From an uncultured Lachnospiraceae bacterium (GTDB taxonomy: Bacteria > Bacillota_A > Clostridia > Lachnospirales > Lachnospiraceae), in assembly GCA_910587495.1 (NCBI GenBank), contig CAJUMT010000047.1:1-7251 (forward strand): a DNA stretch of 7,251 nucleotides, given 5' to 3'. This document shows positions 1-6,901 of the stretch, piece by piece; the stretch's first letter is position 1, and every line of letters begins with the position of its first letter. The notes beneath the pieces were generated by a model, which was not told the DNA's origin, did no database searches, and worked only from the letters and a program-made list of their open reading frames with translations. The translations under genes and the position numbers were made by a program.

Positions 1-1
1 G

Positions 2-328
2 CTGGCCCGGGCTTACAACAATTTGGCAGACCCAGGCAAGCCGGAGGGCATTGACATGTTCAGGCGGGCCATCGGCCTGCTAAAGCGCCATGAGGAATAC
101 TTTGAGGGAGACCATTTCTGGAACTTCCGCATGGGATATGCCTATTATCATTTAGACCAGGAAGGTATTGCCCTGCGCTATTTTGAAAAGAGTGTACTTA
201 TTTTCCCGCTCCATGAAGGTCTGTCAGGATTGAGAAAGATAAGGAGTGTAACAATACATGAAAAAAGAGATGACAATATCGGAAATTATGGTGAAAATGA
301 TTGCGTATTCCAATGGAAATGTTCATGA
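2..328 (+). CDS. TPR-like repeat protein, 3' fragment
   Basis: The reading frame is open from the first base of the window, so the true start lies upstream. The visible 108 residues begin LARAYNNLADPG and contain a helical stretch (GIDMFRRAIGLLKRHEE) followed by NFRMGYAYYHLDQEGIALRYFEKS, which has the small/large residue spacing of a tetratricopeptide repeat (G/A-x-x-Y-x-x-L, then A-x-x-Y-F-E-K-S). TPRs are protein-interaction scaffolds; no catalytic motif is visible. The last part, from about base 258, overlaps the HD-domain gene by 71 bases, and its residues (HEKRDDNIGNYGENDC and on) look like an out-of-frame reading of that gene rather than TPR helix. The native stop may therefore have been lost by mutation or a frameshift near 190-257. 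The repeat assignment is fairly good; the exact function is unknown. Confidence 0.6.
   Translation: MARAYNNLADPGKPEGIDMFRRAIGLLKRHEEYFEGDHFWNFRMGYAYYHLDQEGIALRYFEKSVLIFPLHEGLSGLRKIRSVTIHEKRDDNIGNYGENDCVFQWKCS
241..246 (+). promoter_or_regulatory. Ribosome binding site of the HD-domain gene
   Basis: AAGGAG lies 11 bases before the ATG at 258 and supports that start over the in-frame ATGs at 270 and 288. It lies inside the 3' part of the upstream TPR-like gene, so the two genes may be translationally coupled. Confidence 0.65.
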
Positions 329-764
329 CATTCAGCATTTTCTGAAAGTATACGCTTACGCAAAGACTATAGCCGAATGTGAGGGAGTCTCTCCCCTGCA
401 GCAAAAAACGGTGGAGACAGCGGCGATCCTTCATGATATTGCCTGTCCGTTGTGCAGGGAAAAATATGGTAACACCAACGGTAAATATCAGGAACTGGAA
501 GGGACAGCGCTCGCGGAAGATTTTCTGAAAGACACGGGCCTGCCGGAAAATTTGATAAAGCGGGTGGTTTTTTTAGTGGGTCATCACCATACGATTGATG
601 CCGTTGACGGAATTGATTACCAGATCCTATTGGAGGCCGATTATCTGGTAAATACGGACGAATCAAAATATTCCGCAGCGAATATTGAAAACGCGAGAAA
701 AAGATTATTTAAGACGCCCACGGGTACTACTCTTTTACGCTCTATTTATCAAAAGAGAGTGTAA
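258..764 (+). CDS. HD-domain phosphohydrolase
   Basis: A 168-residue cytosolic protein of the HD superfamily, metal-dependent phosphohydrolases that act on nucleotides or other phosphate esters. The metal ligands can be placed in order: H27 in DIQHFLKVYAYAK, the H59-D60 doublet in AAILHDIA, the H109-H111 cluster in LVGHHHT, and D128 in LLEADYLV. This H...HD...H...D order is the complete HD signature. There is no GYP motif, so it is not an HD-GYP c-di-GMP phosphodiesterase. No signal peptide or membrane segment is seen. The ATG at 258 is chosen because AAGGAG precedes it at a suitable distance. The gene overlaps the TPR-like frame at its 5' end and is followed after 30 bases by a GGDEF gene with no terminator between, suggesting co-transcription. 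The substrate cannot be told from sequence. Confidence 0.85.
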   Translation: MKKEMTISEIMVKMIAYSNGNVHDIQHFLKVYAYAKTIAECEGVSPLQQKTVETAAILHDIACPLCREKYGNTNGKYQELEGTALAEDFLKDTGLPENLIKRVVFLVGHHHTIDAVDGIDYQILLEADYLVNTDESKYSAANIENARKRLFKTPTGTTLLRSIYQKRV

Positions 765-781
765 AAGAAAAATAAAGATAT

Positions 782-787
782 GGAGAG
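782..787 (+). promoter_or_regulatory. Ribosome binding site that decides the GGDEF gene start
   Basis: GGAGAG lies 7 bases before the ATG at 795. The alternative ATG at 780 has only an A-rich stretch without a convincing Shine-Dalgarno site, and its own bases form part of this site. The start at 795 is therefore preferred. Confidence 0.6.
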
Positions 788-794
788 AACAGTT

Positions 795-2156
795 ATGGAA
801 GAAAAAAAACAAAGACAGATTAAAGGAATCCGAATCAGTACAGTAAATATAGTTATGATATTGATATCCTGCGTCCTGTATATCCTTCTTATTTCGGCAA
901 CCATCCGTGCTTTAGGCAAATACGAAGAAGTACATAATTCCATGGAGGATTACATTGCCTGCGAAGAAAGCAGCACGCTTCTGACAGAGGGGTCCGCATA
1001 TCTGACAGAACAGGTGCGCCTTTATACAGTGACGATGGAGCCTGAATATATGGACAACTACTTTACGGAGGTACATGTGACCGGGCGCAGAGAGATGGCA
1101 TTAGAGCAGCTAAAGACGTATTATGGAGGCGATGCGGCATATAAGTATCTTTTGGAGGCGCTTCAGCATTCTAATGATCTGATGAATGAAGAGATCTATG
1201 CAATGCGATTGATTTCACAGGCGCAGGGGTATGACGAGGCCAGCTTGCCGGAGGAAGTACAGTCAGTTGTTTTAAAAGAGACAGATCAAAAATTAAGTAA
1301 GGAAGATATGATCCAGAGAGCCAGGGAGATTGTTTTTGACAGCAGCTACCAGGAAGCCAAAGATCGGATCGCAGGAAGCGTTGCCAGCTCCATGGAAAGT
1401 ATTCATGAGATGACGCATCAGAAAATGCTTGACAATACAGATGAATTGGCATCTACAATGGCAATGCAACGAAGGCTGATCAGCGTGCTGTTTGTGGAGA
1501 CCATTACTACTTTTATTATGATTATTATGCTGATCATTAAACCTCTGCGGGTTCATGTTAACTGCATCAAGGAAGAAAAGATGATGGAGGTTACAGGCTC
1601 CTATGAATTTAAATATCTGGCGCTGACTTATAATGATATTTTTGAGGTCAAAAATGCAAATGAGGCCATGCTGCGTTACCAGGCGGAACATGACCCATTG
1701 ACTGGCATTGTGAACCGGGGCGGATTTGAGCATTTGAAAACCATGTTCCGGATGAATCAGATTCCTCTGGGTTTTTTGATTGTTGATGTGGATAAATTTA
1801 AGCTGGTCAATGACGGGTATGGTCATGAAGTAGGTGATCAGGTACTTAAAAAAGTGGCAAAACTTTTGAAGGAAAAATTTCGTGCCTCAGATTATCCGGC
1901 GCGGATCGGCGGAGATGAATTTGCCGTGATTTTACCCAACGTGACAGTAGATTTGAGCATGATCATAGAGAAAAAGATTACGGAACTGAACGATATTTTG
2001 ATGCATCCAAATGACGGATTGCCGCAGGTATCTTTAAGCGTAGGCGGGGCTTTTTCAGAGAGCGGATTTACGGACGATTTGTACAAAAAAGCGGACGAGG
2101 CGCTGTATGAAGTGAAAGAAAACGGGCGCTGTGGATGTAGATTTTATCAAAATTAA
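795..2156 (+). CDS. Membrane-anchored GGDEF diguanylate cyclase
   Basis: Predicted to make cyclic di-GMP from two GTP. From the ATG at 795 it has 453 residues (458 if the ATG at 780 is used). After a basic N-terminus comes a membrane segment (about 15-37), then an extracellular, mostly helical region of about 190 residues rich in Glu, Met and Gln, then a second membrane segment (about 228-249). A cytosolic linker leads to the GGDEF domain (about 295-450). That domain has HDPLTGIVNRGGF, the metal-binding DVDKFKLVND, GHEVGD, and an intact active-site GGDEF at 372-376. RASD, five residues before it, fits the RxxD inhibitory site for product feedback. The C-terminal ADEALYEVKENGR is typical. The outer region matches no named sensor that I recognise; it may be a four-helix-bundle type. 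It follows the HD gene by 30 bases. Activity is likely because all key residues are present. Confidence 0.93.
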   Translation: MEEKKQRQIKGIRISTVNIVMILISCVLYILLISATIRALGKYEEVHNSMEDYIACEESSTLLTEGSAYLTEQVRLYTVTMEPEYMDNYFTEVHVTGRREMALEQLKTYYGGDAAYKYLLEALQHSNDLMNEEIYAMRLISQAQGYDEASLPEEVQSVVLKETDQKLSKEDMIQRAREIVFDSSYQEAKDRIAGSVASSMESIHEMTHQKMLDNTDELASTMAMQRRLISVLFVETITTFIMIIMLIIKPLRVHVNCIKEEKMMEVTGSYEFKYLALTYNDIFEVKNANEAMLRYQAEHDPLTGIVNRGGFEHLKTMFRMNQIPLGFLIVDVDKFKLVNDGYGHEVGDQVLKKVAKLLKEKFRASDYPARIGGDEFAVILPNVTVDLSMIIEKKITELNDILMHPNDGLPQVSLSVGGAFSESGFTDDLYKKADEALYEVKENGRCGCRFYQN

Positions 2157-2191
2157 CAAAAAGTTTAGCGGAAACTTAACCCCTTGCCTTA

Positions 2192-2221
2192 TTGACAAAC
2201 AACCTGTTTTTCCAGTATAGT
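2192..2221 (+). promoter_or_regulatory. Sigma-A-type promoter of the DUF1538/P-II operon
   Basis: A perfect -35 box TTGACA (2192-2197) and a -10 box TATAGT (2216-2221) are separated by 18 bases. Transcription would begin near 2228, which rules out a translation start at 2220 and leaves the DUF1538 gene with a short leader. No operator is obvious, though GACTTTAG follows directly on the -10 box. Confidence 0.75.
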
Positions 2222-2241
2222 GACTTTAGTTTACATAATGG

Positions 2242-2249
2242 AAAGGCGG
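2242..2249 (+). promoter_or_regulatory. Ribosome binding site pointing to a TTG start
   Basis: AAAGGCGG differs by one base from the ideal AAAGGAGG and lies 6 bases before TTG at 2256. The in-frame ATG at 2238 lies before this site and has no Shine-Dalgarno sequence, and the GTG at 2220 lies within the promoter. Confidence 0.6.
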
Positions 2250-2255
2250 TATGGA

Positions 2256-3773
2256 TTGAGAAAACAACTGAAAGAAAAAATATTTGAGTCTCTGGCTTCA
2301 GTGCTACCGATCACTGCGATTGTACTGGTTTTGAGCATTACCATCGCTCCGGTTTCAGCAGGTACGTTGGTGTTGTTTCTGTTTGGTGCGGTTCTTTTGA
2401 TTTTTGGCATGGGTGTGTTTACGTTGGGCGCAGATCTGGCCATGACACCCATGGGAGAAGGCATGGGTATTGAGATGAGCAAATTCAGGAAGGTAATTTG
2501 GCCCATTTTGTTAAGCTTTGTCTTTGGGGTCATTATCACTATGGCGGAACCGGATCTGCAGGTGCTGGCAGAACAGGTTCCGGCTATTCCCAATATGGTG
2601 ATCGTTTTAGCAGTGGCCGGAGGTGTAGGTGTCTTTATGATGATTGCCATTGCCAGAATGTTTTATGAGATTCCATTGAACAGGCTTTTATTTATTTTCT
2701 ATGGAATTGTTTTTTTGGCGGCTGCGTTTGCTCCGGCATCTTTTATTCCGGTATCTTTTGACTCTGGTGGTGTGACTACAGGTCCTGTTACGGTTCCTTT
2801 TATTATGTCCATGGGCGTGGGTCTTGCGGCTCTTAGGAGCGACAGGCATTCAGGGGAAGACAGTTTTGGCCTGGTGGCGTTGTGTAGTATCGGTCCGGTG
2901 CTGGCGGTGCTGATTCTCGGGATATTCTATCAGCCGGATTCCGCCGCGTATGAGATGAAGGAAATTGCGCAGATTGACACAACGGTGGACGCTGCAAGAG
3001 AGTTTATGCAGGCATTTCCCGAATATATGAAAGAAGTTGCCATGGCCGTTCTGCCCATTGCAGGTATGCTTTTTTTATTCCAGATTGGAACGAAAAGATT
3101 CCGGAAGCGGAAAACATTAAAGATTGTCGGAGGTCTTATTTATACATATGCTGGTCTTGTACTTTTTCTGACTGGCGTTAATGTGGGTTTTATGCCTGCC
3201 GGACAGTTTTTAGGAGCGGCTATTGGCGCGCGCAGAGACAATTATCTTTTGATTCCCATTGGTATGCTTATGGGATATTTTATCGTGGCAGCCGAGCCTG
3301 CTGTACATGTATTGACCAAGCAGGTGGAGGAGGTATCCAACGGTTCTGTTTCGGCCGGGTCTATGAAGACGGGGCTTTCCATTGGCGTGGCAGTTTCTGT
3401 GGGAATTTCTATTTTGCGCATTCTTACAGGTATTCCGATCCTGCATTTTCTGATTCCTGGATACCTGATTTCCCTTCTTTTGACTTTTTTTGTTCCTAAG
3501 ATTTATACAGGTATCGCTTTTGACTCCGGCGGTGTTGCCAGCGGTCCTATGACGGCAGCCTTTCTTTTGCCTTTTGCCATGGGTGCCTGCGAGGCGGCAG
3601 GAGGCAATATTTTGACGGATGCTTTTGGCGTGGTGGCTATGGTGGCTATGACGCCTCTGATTACCATACAGACTTTGGGACTTGCGAGCGAACTTAGAAA
3701 GCATGCAAGAAGCAGATACTTAAAAGACCAGTTTGAGCAGATTGAAGATATCGTATTGTACTTTGATGACTGA
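2256..3773 (+). CDS. DUF1538-family polytopic membrane protein
   Basis: A strongly hydrophobic protein of 505 residues from the TTG at 2256 (511 from the ATG at 2238), with roughly 11-14 membrane segments. It consists of two homologous halves in the same order. Half 1 has LGADLAMTPMGEGMG, then AEPDLQVLAEQV (AEP at 97-99), then FDSGGVTTGPVTVPF (168-182). Half 2 has VGFMPAGQFLGAAIG, then AEPAVHVLTKQV (346-348), then FDSGGVASGPMTAAF (422-436). The repeat offset is about 250 residues. This pattern of paired AEP and FDSGG(V)xxGP motifs is what I associate with DUF1538 membrane proteins, whose function is not established. The conserved acidic and glycine-rich motifs inside membrane segments suggest a transporter or channel. 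A soluble loop (about 225-260) joins the halves. It is followed after 42 bases by a P-II-family gene in the same operon, so control by a P-II-like partner is a reasonable inference. Confidence 0.85.
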   Translation: MRKQLKEKIFESLASVLPITAIVLVLSITIAPVSAGTLVLFLFGAVLLIFGMGVFTLGADLAMTPMGEGMGIEMSKFRKVIWPILLSFVFGVIITMAEPDLQVLAEQVPAIPNMVIVLAVAGGVGVFMMIAIARMFYEIPLNRLLFIFYGIVFLAAAFAPASFIPVSFDSGGVTTGPVTVPFIMSMGVGLAALRSDRHSGEDSFGLVALCSIGPVLAVLILGIFYQPDSAAYEMKEIAQIDTTVDAAREFMQAFPEYMKEVAMAVLPIAGMLFLFQIGTKRFRKRKTLKIVGGLIYTYAGLVLFLTGVNVGFMPAGQFLGAAIGARRDNYLLIPIGMLMGYFIVAAEPAVHVLTKQVEEVSNGSVSAGSMKTGLSIGVAVSVGISILRILTGIPILHFLIPGYLISLLLTFFVPKIYTGIAFDSGGVASGPMTAAFLLPFAMGACEAAGGNILTDAFGVVAMVAMTPLITIQTLGLASELRKHARSRYLKDQFEQIEDIVLYFDD

Positions 3774-3815
3774 TAGACAGCGAAGCGGAACTATAAATAG
3801 AAAGCAGGTGGGCAG

Positions 3816-4565
3816 ATGGAAACGAGGACAGAACGTCCAAAACTGATGGTTTCTATTGTAGAGCGAAGAAGGGGAAAAGATATGATTCGGCTTTATGATA
3901 GGGAAGGTGTAAGTTTTCATTATCAGACGGTGGGGAGGGGTACAGCCACTTCTGAGATTATGGATATTCTGGGGCTGGAGTCCCGGGATAAAGATATTGT
4001 TTTGAGCTTTGCACCGGCATCTTTGATAGATCAGCTGGTATACAGAATGAGCAATGAACTTAGAGGAAGCGTGGACACCAAAGGAATCTTTTTTGATCTT
4101 CCTCTGACCGGCATGAGTAATATGATTGCCGCTGCTTTAAGCCTTCCCATCGGTGATAAGGCGAAAAGGGAACCGACGCCTAAAATTACAGATACACTTT
4201 TGGAAAGAAAATTTAAGACAGAGAGTCATGATACAGGAAAGGAAAGACCAAATATGTCTTCTGAAAACAAACACAGTCTGATCTTGATCAGTGTAAACCA
4301 GGGATATACAGAAACAGTGCTGGATACGGCAAGGAAACTTGGCGCCAGGGGCGGCACAATCCTGCGTGCCAGATGGAGTGGCGTGAAAGCTTTGGAGAAA
4401 TATCATGGTATTTCCCTTCAGACAGAAAAAGAGATTATGGTTATCATTGTTCCCAATGAACTTCGCAACAGGATTATGGACGCAGTCAATGAAAAGCACG
4501 GACTTAAGACGGAAGCCCAGGCCATTGTATGTAGTGCGAACGTAGACCACTTCGCACCGATTTAA
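3816..4565 (+). CDS. P-II family signalling protein, duplicated form
   Basis: A soluble protein of 249 residues. P-II proteins are small trimeric sensors of ATP/ADP and 2-oxoglutarate that bind and control transporters and enzymes. The C-terminal half (about 153-249) has the P-II-like order: strand HSLILISVNQG, helix ETVLDTARKLGARGGTILRAR, a shortened loop, strand KEIMVIIVPNEL, helix, and last strand AQAIVCSANV. The N-terminal half (about 8-105) repeats it: KLMVSIVERR, a GRGTATSEIMDILGL stretch, KDIVLSFAPASLIDQLVYRM, then GIFFDLPL. A charged linker (about 113-150) joins them. The classical T-loop with its modified tyrosine and the TGKxGDGKI B-loop are not visible, so the usual uridylylation is unlikely and the ligand is open. 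Start supported by AGGTGGG before the ATG. It lies 42 bases after the DUF1538 gene and is followed at once by a terminator, so the two probably work together. Confidence 0.82.
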   Translation: METRTERPKLMVSIVERRRGKDMIRLYDREGVSFHYQTVGRGTATSEIMDILGLESRDKDIVLSFAPASLIDQLVYRMSNELRGSVDTKGIFFDLPLTGMSNMIAAALSLPIGDKAKREPTPKITDTLLERKFKTESHDTGKERPNMSSENKHSLILISVNQGYTETVLDTARKLGARGGTILRARWSGVKALEKYHGISLQTEKEIMVIIVPNELRNRIMDAVNEKHGLKTEAQAIVCSANVDHFAPI

Positions 4566-4566
4566 C

Positions 4567-4589
4567 AAGCGCGTAACAGCGCTTTTTTT
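4567..4589 (+). terminator. Rho-independent terminator of the DUF1538/P-II operon
   Basis: AAGCGC (4567-4572) and GCGCTT (4579-4584) form a 6-bp stem with loop GTAACA, running into a seven-T tract (4583-4589). It begins one base after the P-II stop codon. Confidence 0.88.
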
Positions 4590-4637
4590 GTTTGCGCGCC
4601 GTTCGGAAAACCTGGATAAACAGTCTTTTATATTCTT

Positions 4638-4666
4638 TTGACTTTAGGATACCAGGATGGTATAAT
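4638..4666 (+). promoter_or_regulatory. Sigma-A-type promoter of the alpha-galactosidase gene
   Basis: TTGACT (4638-4643) and a perfect TATAAT (4661-4666) with the ideal 17-base spacer. Transcription would begin near 4673, leaving a leader of about 36 bases before the GTG start. It lies just after the terminator of the preceding operon, so the alpha-galactosidase gene is transcribed independently. Confidence 0.85.
4649..4663. promoter_or_regulatory. Possible operator: inverted repeat in the promoter
   Basis: ATACC (4649-4653) and GGTAT (4659-4663) form a perfect 5+5 dyad with a 5-base centre, covering the end of the spacer and the first three bases of the -10 box. A protein bound here would block RNA polymerase, as expected for a sugar-responsive repressor. 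The arms are short, so chance is possible. Confidence 0.35.
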
Positions 4667-4693
4667 GTCGCAAGACCAAATCTAATAAACCGC

Positions 4694-4699
4694 AGGAGG
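4694..4699 (+). promoter_or_regulatory. Ribosome binding site that decides the GTG start
   Basis: A perfect AGGAGG lies 9 bases before GTG at 4709, in the alpha-galactosidase frame. The open frame extends upstream to 4592, but that part holds the promoter and cannot be translated from this transcript. Confidence 0.85.
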
Positions 4700-4708
4700 A
4701 ATTGCCCA

Positions 4709-6901
4709 GTGAGTCAATGTATATTTTTTTCCGATCAGGACAGGACATTTACAATACATACAAGGAATACCACATACCAGATGCAGATAGACCGTTATGG
4801 ATTTTTGCTGCACCTTTATTATGGCCGCAGGAGTAAAGGCTGCATGGATTATCTTTTGACTTATGCGGACAGAGGATTTTCCGGCAATCCGTATGATGCA
4901 GGGACTGACCGTACCTATTCCATGGACGCTTTGCCCCAGGAACTTCCTTGTCAGGGGACGGGAGATTACAGGAGTCCCGCAGTCATTATAAAAAATGCGG
5001 ACGGCTCGTACGGCTGTGATTTTCGTTATCAAAGTTATCATATTTCTGAGGGAAAATACCGTATTCCGGGACTTCCGGCGGTCTATGGAGAGGAAGAAGA
5101 GGCGCAGACGCTTGAAATTCATATGGAAGATCCGACTTCCAAAGTAAAGATTACGCTTTTGTATGGGGTGCTGCCGGAACTGGATATTATAACCAGAAGC
5201 GCATATATCGAAAATGCATGCGAAGGGAAAATCTATCTGGAGAAAGCCCAGGTGGCGTGTCTGGACTGGGTATCCGGTGAATACGACCTGCTCAGTTTTT
5301 ATGGCCGCCATGTGATGGAACGCAACAGGCAGAGGACGAAAGTTTCCCACGGCGCGCAGGTGATTGGCAGCCGGAGGGGAACTTCCAGCCATCAGTACAA
5401 TCCGATGATGATCCTGGCGGGTCGTGACACAACGGAGGACGCAGGCATATGCTACTCCATGTCTTTTTTGTACAGCGGAAATTTTAAAGGTGAGGTAGAG
5501 AAGGATCAGTATGGCCAGACCCGCGCCCTTTTGGGACTTTCTGATGAATTGTTTTCCTATCCGCTTATGCCGGGAGAGATCTTTTATGTGCCTGAAGTCG
5601 TTTTGTCCTGCAGCAGCAGCGGATTGGCCAGACTGTCACAAAATCTGCATCTATGCTTTAGGACGCATCTGTGCAGAGGAAAATATAAAGACTGCGCCCG
5701 TCCGGTCCTCTTGAACAGCTGGGAAGCCTCTTATTTTGAATTTACCGGCGAATCGATCTATCAGCTTGCCGGACAGGCGGCGGATCTTGGTATGGATATG
5801 ATTGTCATGGATGACGGATGGTTCGGAAAGCGTGACGACGACAACAGCGGGCTGGGCGACTGGTATGTAAATGAAGAGAAACTGGGAGAGTCTTTGGAGA
5901 GCCTGATTAGCAGGATCAACGCGCTTGGTATCAAATTTGGGATCTGGTTTGAACCAGAAGCGGTCAACGAGGACAGCGATTTGTATCGGACGCATCCGGA
6001 TTGGGCATTTGCGGCCCCGGGCCGCCATCCGGTGCGGGGAAGGAATCAGCTCATCCTGGATTTTTCCAGAAAAGATGTGGTGGACGCCCTGTTTGAGGCA
6101 GTGTGTAAGATTCTGGATCAGGGAAATATTGAGTATTTGAAATGGGATATGAACAGAAGCCTGTCTGACTGCTATTCCCACTGTACAGAAGACCAGGGCA
6201 GGGTCATGCATGACTATGTGCTGGGACTGTATGATTTTCTGGAACGGCTGGTACAAAGATATCCGAATCTTCTGCTGGAAGGCTGCAGTGGCGGCGGCGG
6301 TCGTTTTGACGCAGGCATGCTGTATTATACGCCGCAGATCTGGTGTAGTGATAATACAGACGCATTGGATCGTATTCGTATACAGTATGGCACTTCCTTT
6401 GGATATCCGGTTTCATCGGTGGCTTCCCATGTGTCGGCGGTTCCAAATCATCAGACAGGTCGTGTGACTCCGTTTAAGACCAGAGGGGTGACTGCTATGG
6501 CGGGTATGCTTGGCTATGAACTGAACCCGAAGACGCTTTCGGAGGCGGAAAAAGAGCAGGTCCGCAGGCAAATTCAAACATACAGAAAGTTTGAGCCTTT
6601 GGTTCGGACCGGTCTGTATTATCGGCTGACAGATCCGTTCAAAGACGAAGCGGCTGCATGGGAATTTATAAAAGAGGACGGCAGCGAAGTGCTGGTCAGT
6701 ACGGTTATGTTGGAACTGCATGGCAATATGCCCACAACTTATATTTGTTTGAAAGGATTGACGCCCGGCAGTCTGTATGAGGAACAGAAGAGTAAAAAAG
6801 TATATGGTGCAGACGCATTAATGGAAGCCGGGATACCGCTTCCGGAAGAGATGGGGGAATATCGCTCCCGCCAGATGCATTTTATCAGAATTGACCAATG
6901 A
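4709..6901 (+). CDS. Alpha-galactosidase, glycoside hydrolase family 36
   Basis: Hydrolyses terminal alpha-1,6-galactose from melibiose, raffinose and stachyose. The protein has 730 residues from the GTG at 4709, the usual length for bacterial GH36 enzymes. An N-terminal beta-sandwich region (about 1-300) precedes the catalytic barrel (about 330-640) and a C-terminal beta domain. Visible barrel motifs are NSWEASYFEF (336-345), MDDGWFG (367-373), FGIWFEPEAV (410-419), KWDMNR (478-483) with the presumed nucleophile D480, EGCSGGGGRFD (525-535), and WCSDNTDA (545-552) with the presumed acid/base D548. All catalytic residues are present. No signal peptide is seen, so it acts in the cytosol on imported oligosaccharides; no transporter lies in the window. 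It has its own promoter with a possible operator. The next gene may encode a sucrose-type hydrolase, which would fit raffinose use. I assign no gene symbol because several are used for this family. Confidence 0.96.
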   Translation: MSQCIFFSDQDRTFTIHTRNTTYQMQIDRYGFLLHLYYGRRSKGCMDYLLTYADRGFSGNPYDAGTDRTYSMDALPQELPCQGTGDYRSPAVIIKNADGSYGCDFRYQSYHISEGKYRIPGLPAVYGEEEEAQTLEIHMEDPTSKVKITLLYGVLPELDIITRSAYIENACEGKIYLEKAQVACLDWVSGEYDLLSFYGRHVMERNRQRTKVSHGAQVIGSRRGTSSHQYNPMMILAGRDTTEDAGICYSMSFLYSGNFKGEVEKDQYGQTRALLGLSDELFSYPLMPGEIFYVPEVVLSCSSSGLARLSQNLHLCFRTHLCRGKYKDCARPVLLNSWEASYFEFTGESIYQLAGQAADLGMDMIVMDDGWFGKRDDDNSGLGDWYVNEEKLGESLESLISRINALGIKFGIWFEPEAVNEDSDLYRTHPDWAFAAPGRHPVRGRNQLILDFSRKDVVDALFEAVCKILDQGNIEYLKWDMNRSLSDCYSHCTEDQGRVMHDYVLGLYDFLERLVQRYPNLLLEGCSGGGGRFDAGMLYYTPQIWCSDNTDALDRIRIQYGTSFGYPVSSVASHVSAVPNHQTGRVTPFKTRGVTAMAGMLGYELNPKTLSEAEKEQVRRQIQTYRKFEPLVRTGLYYRLTDPFKDEAAAWEFIKEDGSEVLVSTVMLELHGNMPTTYICLKGLTPGSLYEEQKSKKVYGADALMEAGIPLPEEMGEYRSRQMHFIRIDQ

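Noticed and set aside
258..764. HD protein as a c-di-GMP phosphodiesterase partner of the GGDEF gene
   Set aside because: It lacks the GYP motif and the extra conserved residues of HD-GYP enzymes; it is a plain HD protein.
1293..1826. Minus-strand open frame opposite the GGDEF gene
   Set aside because: Rich in His, Asn and Gln, as expected from reading a coding strand backwards; no domain, and the plus strand is clearly coding.
2161..2177. Hairpin AAGTTT-AGCGG-AAACTT after the GGDEF gene, considered as a terminator
   Set aside because: The stem is only A/T-rich with one G-C pair and has no T tract after it on the plus strand. On the minus strand a short T run follows, but no minus-strand gene ends there.
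3632..3649. Tandem 9-base direct repeat GGTGGCTAT x2
   Set aside because: It lies in frame inside the DUF1538 gene and encodes a repeated VAM in a membrane segment; probably a chance small duplication in low-complexity hydrophobic sequence.
3774..3815. TATAAAT-like sequence considered as a separate promoter for the P-II gene
   Set aside because: There is no -35 box at a usable distance; co-transcription with the DUF1538 gene is simpler.
4592..4708. Upstream extension of the alpha-galactosidase frame
   Set aside because: It covers the promoter and leader, and a perfect AGGAGG points to GTG 4709.
4682..5392. Long minus-strand open frame opposite the alpha-galactosidase gene
   Set aside because: No ribosome site or recognisable domain; the opposite strand encodes a well-conserved GH36 enzyme, so this is a shadow.
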